Shown here in pieces: positions 16,702 to 26,264 of a stretch of DNA of 64,000 nucleotides (positions are counted from its first letter, which is position 1; each line of letters starts with the position of its first letter). The notes beneath the pieces are model-generated. The model was not told where the DNA came from. It ran no database searches and saw only the letters and a list, made by a program, of their open reading frames with translations. This DNA comes from Sporofaciens musculi (GTDB lineage: Bacteria > Bacillota > Clostridia > Lachnospirales > Lachnospiraceae), in NCBI RefSeq assembly GCF_009830285.1, contig NZ_WUQX01000001.1, positions 2,046,501 to 2,110,500 on the forward strand. The letters run 5' to 3'. A program made the translations under genes and the position numbers.

Positions 16702-17370
16702 ATGCAGGAATTAACAGTCAAAGAGTTGTACACATTGGATGAGACGATTGCAAAGGATATCTTTAAGGGTGTTACTTATCCCTGGGAGGTGCTTCCGAAG
16801 ATTAGTGAATTCATCCTCCGGCTTGGAGAAACACTTTCTGAGGAGGAGTATGACAAGGTCGGTGAAGACGTGTGGATTGCAAAGTCGGCAAAGGTGTTTG
16901 AGTCTGCGTATATCCACGGGCCTGCGATTATCGGAAGGGATGCAGAAGTAAGGCACTGTGCGTTTATCCGAGGAAATGCAATCGTTGGTGAGAAAGCCGT
17001 GGTTGGCAATTCTACTGAGCTTAAGAACGTAATTCTGTTTAATAAGGTTCAGGTGCCTCACTATAATTATGTGGGCGATTCTGTTCTTGGCTATAAGGCG
17101 CACATGGGCGCAGGCTCCATTACGTCTAATGTGAAGTCAGATAAAAAGCTGGTGGTGGTCAAGACGCCTAAGGGCAATATTGAGACGGGTATGAAGAAAT
17201 TTGGCGCAATGCTTGGCGACGAGGTGGAGGTGGGCTGCGGAACTGTCCTAAATCCGGGAAGCGTCGTTGGAAGCCGCACCAATATTTATCCCCTTTCCTG
17301 TGTGAGAGGATACGTTCCGGCAGGAAGTATCTATAAGAAGCAGGGCGAGGTTGTGGAGAAGATGGAGTAA
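16702..17370 (+). CDS. left-handed beta-helix (hexapeptide) acyltransferase-like protein
   Basis: A 222-residue protein. From about residue 60 it has repeating hexapeptide turns (IAKSAKVFESAYIHGPAIIG, then VRHCAFIRGNAIVGEKAVVG) that build a left-handed beta-helix, with a second run near residues 170-205. Such proteins are annotated as UDP-N-acetylglucosamine pyrophosphorylase-related or acyltransferases; this one lacks a nucleotidyltransferase domain, so the activity is unproven. The helical N-terminus (residues 1-50) includes TYPWEVLPKISEFI. The start follows GAAAGGAAGACAGGCAG. The next gene begins 28 bases later and is probably co-transcribed. Confidence 0.75.
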   Translation: MQELTVKELYTLDETIAKDIFKGVTYPWEVLPKISEFILRLGETLSEEEYDKVGEDVWIAKSAKVFESAYIHGPAIIGRDAEVRHCAFIRGNAIVGEKAVVGNSTELKNVILFNKVQVPHYNYVGDSVLGYKAHMGAGSITSNVKSDKKLVVVKTPKGNIETGMKKFGAMLGDEVEVGCGTVLNPGSVVGSRTNIYPLSCVRGYVPAGSIYKKQGEVVEKME

Positions 17371-17397
17371 CAGACACAGAAGAACGGGAGGAAGAGG

Positions 17398-18294
17398 ATG
17401 CATAAAATTGGGTTTATTGGAGTAGGAATCATGGGGAAATCCATGGTCCGCAATCTGATGAAGGCTGGATTTGAACTTCATATTTTTGCCAGAACAAGGG
17501 CAAAGGTTGAGGATGTGGTCAGCGAGGGGGCAATTTTCCATGAGTCCATAAAGGACTGCGTAGAGGGCTGTGAGGCTGTGATTACAATCGTTGGTTTTCC
17601 GCAGGATGTGGAGGAAGTATATTTTGATACGGGAAACATTCTGGATAGCGCAAAGGAAGGCGCTTACCTGATTGATATGACCACCACAAGCCCCATGCTT
17701 GCCGAGAAGATTTGGGAAGATGGAAACAAAAGAGGCTTCCATGTGCTGGATGCGCCTGTGACCGGCGGAGATACAGGGGCGAAGGCTGGAACCCTGTCTA
17801 TTCTCGTTGGTGGTAAGAAAGAGGACTACCAGGTATGTATGCCGCTGTTTGAAGCAATGGGCACTAATATTAACTATCAGGGAGAGGCAGGATGCGGGCA
17901 GCATGCTAAGCTGGCCAATCAGATTATGATTGCAGGGACGCTGTCAGGGGTCTGTGAGGCTTTGACCTATGCAAAGGCTAAGGGGCTTGATCTTCAGGTG
18001 CTGCTTGACTCTGTTTCCACCGGCGCGGCGGGCAGCAGGCAGTTGGATACCTTCGGACCGAAGCTTCTGGCAGGGGATTTTGCGCCGGGCTTCTTTATGA
18101 AGCATTTTATCAAGGATATGAAGCTTGCCCTTACAGGGGCGAATATGAGCGGTCTGTGTCTGGATGTGTTAAGCCAGGTCCTGGCCAATTATGAAGAACT
18201 GGCGGCAGAGGGATACGGCGACCTTGGAACCCAGGCATTGATGAAATACTACGAGGAGACTATGGACGACGGGGAAGATGAAACTTCCCATTGA
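17398..18294 (+). CDS. NAD(P)-binding beta-hydroxyacid dehydrogenase (HIBADH/GarR-like)
   Basis: A 298-residue enzyme of the 3-hydroxyisobutyrate/tartronate semialdehyde reductase family. The Rossmann motif GFIGVGIMGKSM is at residues 4-15. The substrate motif DAPVTGGDTGAKAGTL and the catalytic Lys in GQHAKLANQ (near residue 171) are present. The exact substrate cannot be set; no serine or glycerate pathway genes are adjacent. The start follows GGGAGGAAGAGG. The gene ends just before the IS110-family insertion. Confidence 0.88.
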   Translation: MHKIGFIGVGIMGKSMVRNLMKAGFELHIFARTRAKVEDVVSEGAIFHESIKDCVEGCEAVITIVGFPQDVEEVYFDTGNILDSAKEGAYLIDMTTTSPMLAEKIWEDGNKRGFHVLDAPVTGGDTGAKAGTLSILVGGKKEDYQVCMPLFEAMGTNINYQGEAGCGQHAKLANQIMIAGTLSGVCEALTYAKAKGLDLQVLLDSVSTGAAGSRQLDTFGPKLLAGDFAPGFFMKHFIKDMKLALTGANMSGLCLDVLSQVLANYEELAAEGYGDLGTQALMKYYEETMDDGEDETSH

Positions 18295-18408
18295 AAGACC
18301 AACTATTAAAAGTCAAGTAGATAATTGAAAAAATTCAAAAGAAATTTTGTAAAAAAGAGTATGACAATAAGGCCTGCTGTCAGGCAAGCCGGCATGGGTT
18401 AAAAGGAT

Positions 18409-19588
18409 TTACACTTTTGGAACGTAAGGCCGATTGTTTTTTAGGACGGCATAAATGATGTTGCACATTTTTCTAGCAACAGCTCCAACACATGTCAAAT
18501 GATGTTTGCCTTCTGCCCTCTTTTTCTGGTAATAGACACTTAATACGGGGTCTCTAAAAGAAGCGATTAGAGCGGACTGAAAAATGGCTTTCCGCAAATA
18601 AGGTGATCCGCGTTTGCTCATTACATTGTGGGCTGCTTCAAAATTCACCGGATTGTGTAACAGTGGCATCGAGACCGGCAAAAGCCACCAGCTTTCTGGG
18701 GCTGTCAAATTTGGAGATATCGCCTATCTCGCTAAGAATGGTCGCTCCTGTGACAGTGCCAATTCCAGTAATGGTAGTAATGGGGGATTCCAGTTTTTCC
18801 ATGATACTGGAAATTTCCGCTTCCGTTTCTGTTACCTGTTTTTCAATAAAAGAAATCTGCTCGATCAGTGATTTGAGCTGGAACGTGAAGCTGTTTTTGG
18901 CAAAGGTAACGCCGAAAGAAGAGGATGCAGCAGCTTTTAACTGTTCCGCTTTCGCAGCGCCGACTTTCTGTCTGCTAAGTTGTGCAAGAAGTTCCGCCAA
19001 GGTTTCAGATGAAACCGATTCAAAATCAATCGGTGAAGAAAACTGGAGAAGGATTTCTTTTGAGGTCTTGCCGAAAATGTCGGAAAAGATGGACTGGTAT
19101 TCGGGGAATACCTGATCCAGAACACAGACAACTTTCCGTTTTAAATCACTGATGGATTCCACAAGATAAGTGCGGAAGCGAGTCAGGGTACGCAGAGAAA
19201 ACAGAGCTTCGTCTGCAAGCCTGGTTTCCACGAACTGCCCATACCGGATCAGGTCAGCGATCAGGAGGGAATCAATGATGTCATTTTTGCGTTTGCGGAT
19301 TTCTGTTCCCCTGCGCCATCCATCGGTTTGGATAGGGTTGATAACATGGAGAAGGAAACTTTTCTCAAAGAGGAAAGAGTAAACGGAAAGCCAGTAGTGG
19401 CCAGTAGCTTCCATACCGATCTCAAAATCAGAGGGGTTTAAAGAATAAGAAGCGAGTTTGGAAAACAACGCATTTCCGCCATCCGAAGTATTGGGAAAGG
19501 AAAAAGCTTTGAATACTACTTTGCCAGTATCATCCATCATGGAAGCAACATGATTATTTTTACCAATATCAATGCCCACAAAAAACAT
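18409..19588 (-). pseudogene. IS110-family transposase with a single-base frameshift
   Basis: The first part (ATG at 19588, ribosome site CGAGGTGTTCTT) encodes MFFVGIDIGKNNHVAS, the DEDD RuvC-like domain, and runs to TGA at 18638-18640. The C-terminal Transposase_20 part continues in another frame (EAAHNVMSKRGSPYLRKA) to 18409. Removing one T from the run in GAATTTTGAA would give the continuous TQSGEFEAAHN expected of the family. The catalytic Ser of the C-terminal domain (KRGSPYLRKA) is therefore out of frame. It could be a disabled gene or a +1 shift site of the TTT-TGA kind; decay is the simpler view. Confidence 0.87.
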
Positions 19589-19860
19589 AAGAACACCTCG
19601 AAAAAAGATTTCAGATTGGGAGACCACTCATCTAATAAGCGCCACTACCTTGTGCTAAATACGGAGAGAAGCCATAAGGCAACCAACATCCAACTCATAC
19701 GCGGAAAGCTTATTAGAGAGAGGGATCAGTCTTTCAAGTACGAGCAGAATCGCTCAAGGAGAAAACGATCATCCTCTCAATCTAATAAAACAATTATCTC
19801 CTATCAGACTGGAGATGTAAAGAAGTAGGTCTAAGGGTTTATAGGTATCCCTCGAACAAC
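19589..19860 (-). ncRNA. candidate IS110 bridge RNA region
   Basis: The 270 bases on the 5' side of the transposase have no convincing gene. In IS110-group elements this side encodes the structured bridge RNA whose two loops pair with target and donor DNA. Short repeated words (TCTAATAA at 19630 and 19780; GGAGA-type blocks) would suit internal loops. The position is the basis of this call; no fold was computed and the limits are approximate. Confidence 0.45.
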
Positions 19861-19887
19861 CTAAATACATTATACAAGGAGAAAAGA

Positions 19888-20364
19888 ATGGCAAGTGAGA
19901 ATTTTGTAACGTTTGAGATTGGAAAGACCAAGCATATTGCGCTGGTGGCTCATGATGGCAAGAAGAAAGAGTTGGTAGAGTGGTGCGACAAGAATAAGGA
20001 AATCTTAAAAGGACATTTCCTGTGCGGAACAGGCACGACCTCAAGGCTGATTGCAGAGAAGACCGGACTTCCGGTGAAGGGATATAACAGCGGTCCTTTA
20101 GGCGGGGATCAGCAGATTGGAGCGAAGATTGTTGAGGGACAGATTGATTTTATGATTTTTCTGTGGGACCCGTTGGAAGCACAGCCTCATGATCCGGATG
20201 TAAAGGCGCTATTGCGTATTGCGGTGGTGTATGATATCCCGATTGCAAATAATCTGGCAACGGCGGATTTCATGCTGAATTCTAAATATATGGACGATAC
20301 TTACAACCGAAGGGTGGAGAATTTCAACAAGACGGTTCAAGAGCGTGTGGAAAAGATGAAATAA
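19888..20364 (+). CDS. mgsA: methylglyoxal synthase
   Basis: A 158-residue enzyme that converts dihydroxyacetone phosphate to methylglyoxal and phosphate, a bypass that relieves sugar phosphate stress. Motifs: [28 protein letters not shown], the phosphate and catalytic loop [14 protein letters not shown], and [19 protein letters not shown] with [12 protein letters not shown]. The length matches the family. The start follows ACAAGGAGAAAAGA. Its natural upstream region appears cut by the IS110 element, so its promoter may be partly IS-derived. Confidence 0.95.
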   Translation: MASENFVTFEIGKTKHIALVAHDGKKKELVEWCDKNKEILKGHFLCGTGTTSRLIAEKTGLPVKGYNSGPLGGDQQIGAKIVEGQIDFMIFLWDPLEAQPHDPDVKALLRIAVVYDIPIANNLATADFMLNSKYMDDTYNRRVENFNKTVQERVEKMK

Positions 20365-20372
20365 ATTGGAAT

Positions 20373-20415
20373 AATACAATGGGGGCTGTCGGTATCTGTG
20401 CCGATCGCCCCTTAA
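20373..20415 (+). terminator. hairpin after mgsA
   Basis: GGGGGCTGTCGG and CCGATCGCCCC form a stem around TATCTGTG, just after the mgsA stop. The following U-tract is weak (TTAAAAGGTAATTTTT). Confidence 0.5.
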
Positions 20416-20425
20416 AAGGTAATTT

Positions 20426-20578
20426 TTAATCCCTAAGTTCTATATTATGAGCAATTTTTCGTAAAATTTTTTCCTTGATTCCGTCAGCAGGTTTTAGGGT
20501 TTCATCTTCTAATTCATCTTCAAGGCTTTGTGCTTCATCCAAAAAGCAGCTTTTCATATTTTTTTCTAATTTATCCAT
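20426..20578 (-). CDS. hypothetical 50-residue acidic protein
   Basis: The start at 20578 has a strong ribosome site (ACGGAGGATCGTT) and gives a charged helical peptide (MDKLEKNMKSCFLDEA to IAHNIELRD). No family is recognised. The frame is open further upstream, but only the internal ATG has a good ribosome site. It lies alone on the minus strand between mgsA and the DUF1015 gene. Confidence 0.55.
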   Translation of the reverse strand: MDKLEKNMKSCFLDEAQSLEDELEDETLKPADGIKEKILRKIAHNIELRD

Positions 20579-20786
20579 AACGATCCTCCGTATATAAGAT
20601 GATACTATATGTATGTTAAAAATAGTACTGGAAAATATTGGAATGTCAAGAGATTCTTTAAAAATATTATAAAAATTTATAGAATCAAACGTTCGCAATC
20701 AAATATTTTTTGTGTTATACTGATATTTAGTGCAGTTATATGGCTGCACAGTAAGATAAAATTTTAAGAAGACTAGGAGTGATCAC

Positions 20787-22037
20787 ATGCCAGTAATCCG
20801 GCCTTTTAAATGTGTGCGTCCGGCAGAGGATAAGGCTTCTGCCATTGCCGCACTTCCATATGATGTGTATAACCGAAAAGAGGCGAAAGAGGTTGTAAAG
20901 AACAACGCTCTTTCATTTTTGAAAATAGACCGTGGGGAGACCCAGTTTCCGGACGATGTGGATATGTATTCCACGCTGGTGTACGAGCGAGCCAGACAGA
21001 CCCTTGAGGAGATGCTTAAGGAGGGTTCCTTTGTGATGGAGGAGGAAGCCTGCTATTTTCTGTATGCCCTAACTTACGATGGGCAGACGCAGACCGGTAT
21101 CGTAGGCTGTGCGTCGGTTGACGATTATCTGAATGGAAAGATATGCAGGCATGAGAATACGAAGGAAGACAAGGAGCAGGATCGGATTCGTCATGTGGAT
21201 ACGATGAACGCCCAGACAGGGCCAATCTTCCTGGCATATCGCAGGCAGCAGGAATTGGAGGACATTGTCTGTAAAGTGAAGGAGGGGCAGCCCCTCTATG
21301 ATTTTACGTCAGAGGACGGCATCCGTCATCAGGTATGGAGGCTTGAGGCGGCTTCAGAGGCGACAGAACGGATTGGAGAGATATTTTCAAGGCTTGACCG
21401 TGTCTATATTGCAGACGGGCACCACAGGGCAGCGTCGGCTGTGAAGGTAGGGCTGAAACGCCGCAGGGAGTATCCGGATTACGACGGGACAGAGGAGTTT
21501 AATTATTTTCTCTCCGTACTTTTTCCGGAAAATGAGCTTAGGATTTTTGACTATAACCGAGTTGTGACGGGACAAAACGGACTTACGTTTCAGGAATTGC
21601 TGGAAGGTATTCAAAAGAATTTCCATATAGAAGAACAGGCCTCCATGTTTCGGCCGGCCCATAAGGGCGATATTGGAATGTATGGCAACGGCAGATGGTA
21701 TCGGCTTTCTGCCCATGAGGAGTTGTACACAGGGGATCCGGTGGAGGATTTGGATGTGTCGGTTCTGCAGAATAAGATTTTAGAGCCTTTGCTTGGAATC
21801 CTGAATCCTAAGGCAGAGCCAAGGCTTACATTTGTCGGCGGAATCAGAGGACTTGATGAGCTAAAGCGGCTGGTGGATGAGGCAGGGCAGGCAGGAGAAG
21901 AAAAAATTGCCTTTGCAATGTATCCCACCTCCATGGAGGAATTGCTGGCCGTGGCAGACTGTGGCAGGCTTATGCCGCCCAAATCCACCTGGTTTGAGCC
22001 TAAGCTGCGAAGCGGATTATTCATACATATGATATAA
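20787..22037 (+). CDS. DUF1015 family protein
   Basis: A 416-residue protein matching DUF1015 over its length: [20 protein letters not shown] at the start, then ALPYDVYN, and the strongly conserved [10 protein letters not shown] near residue 208, followed by [15 protein letters not shown]. The biochemical role is not settled. The DGHHR motif is also found in ParB-related free serine kinases, which makes a small-molecule kinase role conceivable, but that is only a motif-level idea. The start follows ACTAGGAGTGATCAC. It is followed by ugd after 44 bases. Confidence 0.88.
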   Translation: MPVIRPFKCVRPAEDKASAIAALPYDVYNRKEAKEVVKNNALSFLKIDRGETQFPDDVDMYSTLVYERARQTLEEMLKEGSFVMEEEACYFLYALTYDGQTQTGIVGCASVDDYLNGKICRHENTKEDKEQDRIRHVDTMNAQTGPIFLAYRRQQELEDIVCKVKEGQPLYDFTSEDGIRHQVWRLEAASEATERIGEIFSRLDRVYIADGHHRAASAVKVGLKRRREYPDYDGTEEFNYFLSVLFPENELRIFDYNRVVTGQNGLTFQELLEGIQKNFHIEEQASMFRPAHKGDIGMYGNGRWYRLSAHEELYTGDPVEDLDVSVLQNKILEPLLGILNPKAEPRLTFVGGIRGLDELKRLVDEAGQAGEEKIAFAMYPTSMEELLAVADCGRLMPPKSTWFEPKLRSGLFIHMI

Positions 22038-22081
22038 ATTTAAAATATTTAAAATTTTACGAAAAGAAAGGTGAAAATCAA

Positions 22082-23314
22082 ATGAAAATAGCAGTAGCAG
22101 GAACAGGATACGTGGGGCTTTCCATTGCCACCCTGTTATCACAGAATCATGAAGTAACAGCCGTGGATATCATACCGGAGAAGGTAGAGCTGATTAATCA
22201 GAGAAAATCTCCCATTCAGGACGAGTATATCGAGAAATATCTGGCAGAAAAAGATTTGAAGCTGACTGCCACATTAGATGCAGAGGAGGCATATACCAAT
22301 GCGGATTTCGTAGTCATTGCAGCTCCCACCAATTATGACAGCAAGAAGAATTTCTTCGATACCAGCGCTGTGGAGGCTGTGATTCAGCAGGCAATTCAAT
22401 ATAATCCGGACGCGGTGCAGGTCATCAAGTCCACCATACCAGTAGGATTTACAGCGTCTGTCCGTGAGAAGTACCATTGTGACAATATTATTTTCAGTCC
22501 GGAGTTTCTGCGGGAATCCAAGGCTCTTTACGACAATCTCTATCCCAGCCGTATTATCGTGGGCACAGATGTGATGAATGCCCGTCTGGTGAAGGCTGCC
22601 AACACATTTGCGTCCTTGTTAAAAGAAGGGGCGATTAAAGAAGAAATCGACACTCTGATTATGGGATTTACCGAGGCGGAGGCAGTAAAATTATTTGCAA
22701 ATACCTATCTGGCCCTTCGCGTATCCTACTTTAACGAGCTGGATACCTATGCGCAGATGAAGGGGTTGGATACCCATCAGATTATTGACGGTGTCTGTCT
22801 TGACCCGCGTATCGGGACTCATTACAACAATCCTTCCTTCGGGTATGGCGGCTACTGTCTGCCAAAGGATACCAAGCAGCTTCTGGCGAACTATGCTGAT
22901 GTGCCCCAGAACATGATGTCAGCAATCGTAGAAAGCAATCGCACGAGGAAGGATTTCATTGCGGACAGTGTGCTGGAGATTGCCGGAGGCTATGGGGCAA
23001 ACGGCGAGTATAACGCAGGAATGGAGGGAGAAGTCGTGGTGGGGGTTTACCGGCTGACCATGAAATCCAATTCTGATAATTTCCGTCAGAGCTCTATTCA
23101 GGGCGTGATGAAGCGAATCAAGGCAAAGGGCGCGACGGTTGTGATCTATGAGCCCTCACTGGAGGACGGAAGCACATTTTTTGGAAGCAAGGTGGTAAAC
23201 GACCTGGCGAAATTCAAGGAGATGAGTCAGGCCATTGTTGCAAACAGGTATGATTGTTGTCTGGACGACGTAAAGGACAGAGTATATACCCGTGATATTT
23301 TCCAGAGGGATTAA
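22082..23314 (+). CDS. ugd: UDP-glucose 6-dehydrogenase
   Basis: A 410-residue NAD-dependent enzyme that oxidises UDP-glucose to UDP-glucuronate for surface polysaccharides. It starts with the nucleotide-binding [18 protein letters not shown], contains the STIPVG and [20 protein letters not shown] blocks, and has the catalytic Cys in [12 protein letters not shown] near residue 258. It matches the shorter (about 390-410 residue) form found in Firmicutes capsule loci, although no other capsule gene is next to it. The start follows AAAGAAAGGTGAAAATCAA. Confidence 0.93.
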   Translation: MKIAVAGTGYVGLSIATLLSQNHEVTAVDIIPEKVELINQRKSPIQDEYIEKYLAEKDLKLTATLDAEEAYTNADFVVIAAPTNYDSKKNFFDTSAVEAVIQQAIQYNPDAVQVIKSTIPVGFTASVREKYHCDNIIFSPEFLRESKALYDNLYPSRIIVGTDVMNARLVKAANTFASLLKEGAIKEEIDTLIMGFTEAEAVKLFANTYLALRVSYFNELDTYAQMKGLDTHQIIDGVCLDPRIGTHYNNPSFGYGGYCLPKDTKQLLANYADVPQNMMSAIVESNRTRKDFIADSVLEIAGGYGANGEYNAGMEGEVVVGVYRLTMKSNSDNFRQSSIQGVMKRIKAKGATVVIYEPSLEDGSTFFGSKVVNDLAKFKEMSQAIVANRYDCCLDDVKDRVYTRDIFQRD

Positions 23315-23374
23315 ATAGAATTTGAAAAAAACTGCAAAAATGGGAGTTGAACCCATAGTTGATATTTTATTGAC

Positions 23375-23403
23375 AGGTGGGTAAAGTTGTGATACCATAC
23401 CCT
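23375..23403 (+). promoter_or_regulatory. candidate promoter of the SleB-like gene
   Basis: TTGACA followed after 17 bases by TACCAT lies about 110 bases before the start. The leader then holds the inverted pair ACAATACATG (about 23410) and CATGTATTGT (about 23484), which could form a long-range stem just before the ribosome site. Confidence 0.5.
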
Positions 23404-23515
23404 TCGTTGCACAATACATGTAACAAATTTGTAATAATTGTAATAAAGTTGAAATTATTGAATATACTTTATTAAAACATAGTTCATGTATTGTAACAAT
23501 AGGAGGGAAGTATTT

Positions 23516-24157
23516 ATGATAAAAAACAAAAAATTTAATTCGGTGGTGGCAGTAGTTTCAGCTTGTTCGCTTATGACCGTAGGATTTACCAGCGAGGCGG
23601 CTTCAGCCAAGCCTGAGGCAAGCCTGGCAATCAGCGGGATGGATACCCAGCAGCTGGTGAAATTGCAGCGGGAAAGTTTTCAGGTCACACCGGATACACT
23701 TATGGTATCAACGAAGGAGAAGATAGAGGAGCAGCAGAGACTGAAGATAGAGGAGATTGAGCGAAGAGAGCGTGAAGCAAAGGAGAAGGCAGAACGTGAA
23801 GCGAGGGAGAAGGCCGCGGCGCTTCAGTCACAGTATCAGGAATTGATGGCTTCCATTATTTTCTGCGAGGCGGGCAACCAGCCCTATGAAGGCCAGGTTG
23901 CGGTTGGAGCTGTCATCATGAATCGAGTGAGAAGCAGCGCGTATCCCAACAGCATTGAAGGTGTAATCTATCAGTCAGGACAGTTTGGGCCGGCGTCTAC
24001 AGGATGGCTTGACAGAGTCAGAAGCACCCGCGGTTATACGGCCAGCGCCATGCAGGCTGCAAATGACGCTCTGGCAGGGGCCAATCCCATTGGCGGATGC
24101 CTGTATTTCGACCAGGGAGGATATGGGACGAAGATTGGAGCACACTATTTTCATTAA
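23516..24157 (+). CDS. secreted cell wall hydrolase, SleB/CwlJ-like
   Basis: A 213-residue protein. Residues 1-30 are a signal peptide (MIKNKKFNSVVAVVSACSLM, cleavage likely after the EAASA region). Residues about 68-112 form a charged Glu/Lys/Arg coiled coil. Residues about 115-213 are a Hydrolase_2 (SleB-type) domain with the catalytic Glu in IIFCEAGNQPYEGQVAVGAV, NRVRSSAYPNSIEGVIYQ and the C-terminal GCLYFDQGG and GAHYFH. Such domains cleave peptidoglycan, in spore cortex lysis or general wall turnover. The start ATG follows AATAGGAGGGAAGTATTT. The coiled coil replaces the peptidoglycan-binding domain of classical SleB. Confidence 0.88.
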   Translation: MIKNKKFNSVVAVVSACSLMTVGFTSEAASAKPEASLAISGMDTQQLVKLQRESFQVTPDTLMVSTKEKIEEQQRLKIEEIERREREAKEKAEREAREKAAALQSQYQELMASIIFCEAGNQPYEGQVAVGAVIMNRVRSSAYPNSIEGVIYQSGQFGPASTGWLDRVRSTRGYTASAMQAANDALAGANPIGGCLYFDQGGYGTKIGAHYFH

Positions 24158-24171
24158 TAAAGGAGAATTTA

Positions 24172-24226
24172 TTCAGCCGTTTAAAGTCCGGATTTTGATT
24201 GGGCTTTGAAACGGCTGAACTTATTT
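24172..24226 (+). terminator. terminator after the SleB-like gene
   Basis: TTCAGCCGTTT and AAACGGCTGAA form an 11-bp stem with inner pairing AAAGTCC / GGGCTTT, then CTTATTTTAG. A partial copy (AAACGGCTGAA) recurs at about 24270 at the 3' end of glgB. Confidence 0.75.
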
Positions 24227-24251
24227 TAGTCTGTAATTTGACATGAAAATT

Positions 24252-26060
24252 TTATACGAGTTTATAATAAACGGCTGAATAGGGGCTTAGATTAAAAACT
24301 GCCTGTCCATTTTTTAATATGATTTCCGTCTTATTATATTTCTTAACTCCCCCATACTCTTGGGAATCGCTTGCCAGTAATAGGGTCAGCTTCTTAGTTT
24401 CCGTTATCTCAAGCTTATAATTTTTCTGTTCCTGGTCAGAAAAGTTAAAGACAGCCAGGATTCGTTCCTTCTTGGCGAAACGCTGGAATGCATAGATGCA
24501 CCGCGGCTCCTGATGGCAGTCAATCCAGCGGAAACCGTCGGCTTCGTAATCTTTTTCATAGAACGCCGGATGCTTAAGATAGAGCCGGTTTAAATCCTTC
24601 ATGAATCGATGAAAGGCATCGTGAATCGGATAGGAGAGAATGTCCCAGTCCTGCTGGCGTTTTTCATCCCATTCCCGAAGCTGGCCGAATTCATTTCCCA
24701 TAAAATTCAGCTTCTTGCCGGGATGGGCGTACATGTACATATAGAAGGCCCTTGCCTGGGGGAATTTCTCGTCGTAGTCTCCATGCATCTTCTGCATGAT
24801 GGTTGCTTTGCCGTGAACCACCTCGTCGTGGGAGAGGGGGAGAAGGAAGGAGTCATTATAAAAATACATCATGGAAAAGGTCAGCTTGTGGTAGCTTTCT
24901 TGGCGGTATTCTGGTCCTGTGCGGAAATAATCCAGAGTATCGTTCATCCATCCCATATCCCATTTGTAATCAAAACCAAGTCCTCCCTCACTGACCGGAC
25001 AGGTGACGTCGGGGTAGGAGGTGGAATCCTCGGCAAAAAGCATGACTGTGGGGTGAAGCTCCTTTAAGCCTCTGTTCATCTCACGGATAAAGTCAACGGC
25101 AGTATGATTCACTCCTCTTGCCGGTTCACCCTGCCAGTAAATCATCCGGCTTATGGCGTCCATGCGGATTCCGTCCATGTGATATTCTGTGAGCCAATAG
25201 TTGGCGGCGGATTGGAGGAAGCTTCGGACCTCTCCGCGGGAATGCATGAAATTGCAGCTTCCCCATTCGCTGACGCCTACGTCGTGGTGGGGATACTCAT
25301 AGAGGGCTGTACCATCATAGTTTGCCAGTGCGTACCCGTCTACAGCGAAGTGGACAGGGACGAAATCCAGGATTACGCCTATGTTATTTAGGTGGCATTT
25401 ATCTACGAATTCCATCAATTCCGCCCCAGTACCGTAACGGGAGGTGGGGCTGAAGAAGCCGGTATTCTGGTATCCCCAGGATTCATCGCAGGGGTGCTCG
25501 CTTAAGGGCATAAGCTCCACGTAATTGTATCCGTATTCCTTCAGGTAGGGAATCAGGAGATCTGCCAGCTCTGCATAGGTATACCAGTCATCCGCCGCAT
25601 CTGAAGGCTTACGAAAAGAGCCGAAATGGAGTTCGTAGATGTTCAGCGGCTTATCCTTACAGTCAGAGCGCTTCTGCATCCAGGAGGCGTCCTGAAAGGC
25701 ATAGCTTAAGTCTGTTGAGGCATTCCCAGCAAGCCTTCGTACAATGGAGGCTGTATTTGGGCGAAGCTCCATGCCGAAGCCATAGGGGTCACAGTGGTCC
25801 ATGCAGGAGTGGTCCTGCTTGTAAATGCGGTACTTGTACATCATTCCTGGTTTGGCCTCTTTTGCATAACATTCCCAGAAGTTGCCGTCATAGACTTTGT
25901 GCATCTCCCATTCCTGCCAGCCGGTAAATTCTCCGATTAGTGCAATTCTTAACGCGCCTGGTGCAAATGTGCGAAATGTGACGCCCTCTGCCTCTGGGTG
26001 TGCGCCGAGAAACCGGTAGGCATCAAATATTTTTCCTGTGTAAAATCCATAAAAATCCAT
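24252..26060 (-). CDS. glgB: 1,4-alpha-glucan branching enzyme
   Basis: A 602-residue GH13 enzyme that makes the alpha-1,6 branches of glycogen. The CBM48 domain is at residues about 18-110 (GVTFRTFAPGALRIALIGEF), then the catalytic barrel with VELMPLSEHPCDESWGYQ, nucleophile Asp301 in DGIRMDAIS, acid/base Glu344 in LFAEDST and Asp412 in LSHDEVVHGK. The C-terminal all-beta domain ends in SPYSAVYYKLV. It lacks the longer N1 domain of enterobacterial GlgB. The start follows TTGGAGGAGACATT. No other glg genes are adjacent, and the divergent TetR regulator may or may not control it. Confidence 0.95.
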   Translation of the reverse strand: MDFYGFYTGKIFDAYRFLGAHPEAEGVTFRTFAPGALRIALIGEFTGWQEWEMHKVYDGNFWECYAKEAKPGMMYKYRIYKQDHSCMDHCDPYGFGMELRPNTASIVRRLAGNASTDLSYAFQDASWMQKRSDCKDKPLNIYELHFGSFRKPSDAADDWYTYAELADLLIPYLKEYGYNYVELMPLSEHPCDESWGYQNTGFFSPTSRYGTGAELMEFVDKCHLNNIGVILDFVPVHFAVDGYALANYDGTALYEYPHHDVGVSEWGSCNFMHSRGEVRSFLQSAANYWLTEYHMDGIRMDAISRMIYWQGEPARGVNHTAVDFIREMNRGLKELHPTVMLFAEDSTSYPDVTCPVSEGGLGFDYKWDMGWMNDTLDYFRTGPEYRQESYHKLTFSMMYFYNDSFLLPLSHDEVVHGKATIMQKMHGDYDEKFPQARAFYMYMYAHPGKKLNFMGNEFGQLREWDEKRQQDWDILSYPIHDAFHRFMKDLNRLYLKHPAFYEKDYEADGFRWIDCHQEPRCIYAFQRFAKKERILAVFNFSDQEQKNYKLEITETKKLTLLLASDSQEYGGVKKYNKTEIILKNGQAVFNLSPYSAVYYKLV

Positions 26061-26264
26061 AATGTCTCCTCCAAATTGTAAAAAATAATGGACAGTAGTT
26101 GTTTATCTGTTTTATAATTATTATACCGACAAACAAGGAGGACATCCACCGTCAATACGGACGGATAGGCGGATAAACGACGTTTTAAGGAAAATGTCGG
26201 AGAAGGTTCTTGACGGAGGATCGTACTGGTGGTGAAATAGAGATACATAAGGGAGAGAAAAGAG

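Larger units (their letters stand above)
18370..19860 (-). mobile_element. IS110-family insertion sequence (limits approximate)
   Basis: A DEDD-type transposase gene with a long non-coding region on its 5' side lies between the dehydrogenase gene and mgsA. IS110 elements lack clear terminal inverted repeats, so the ends cannot be set from one copy; the limits given are estimates from the neighbouring genes. The insertion probably separates mgsA from its original upstream region. Confidence 0.8.
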
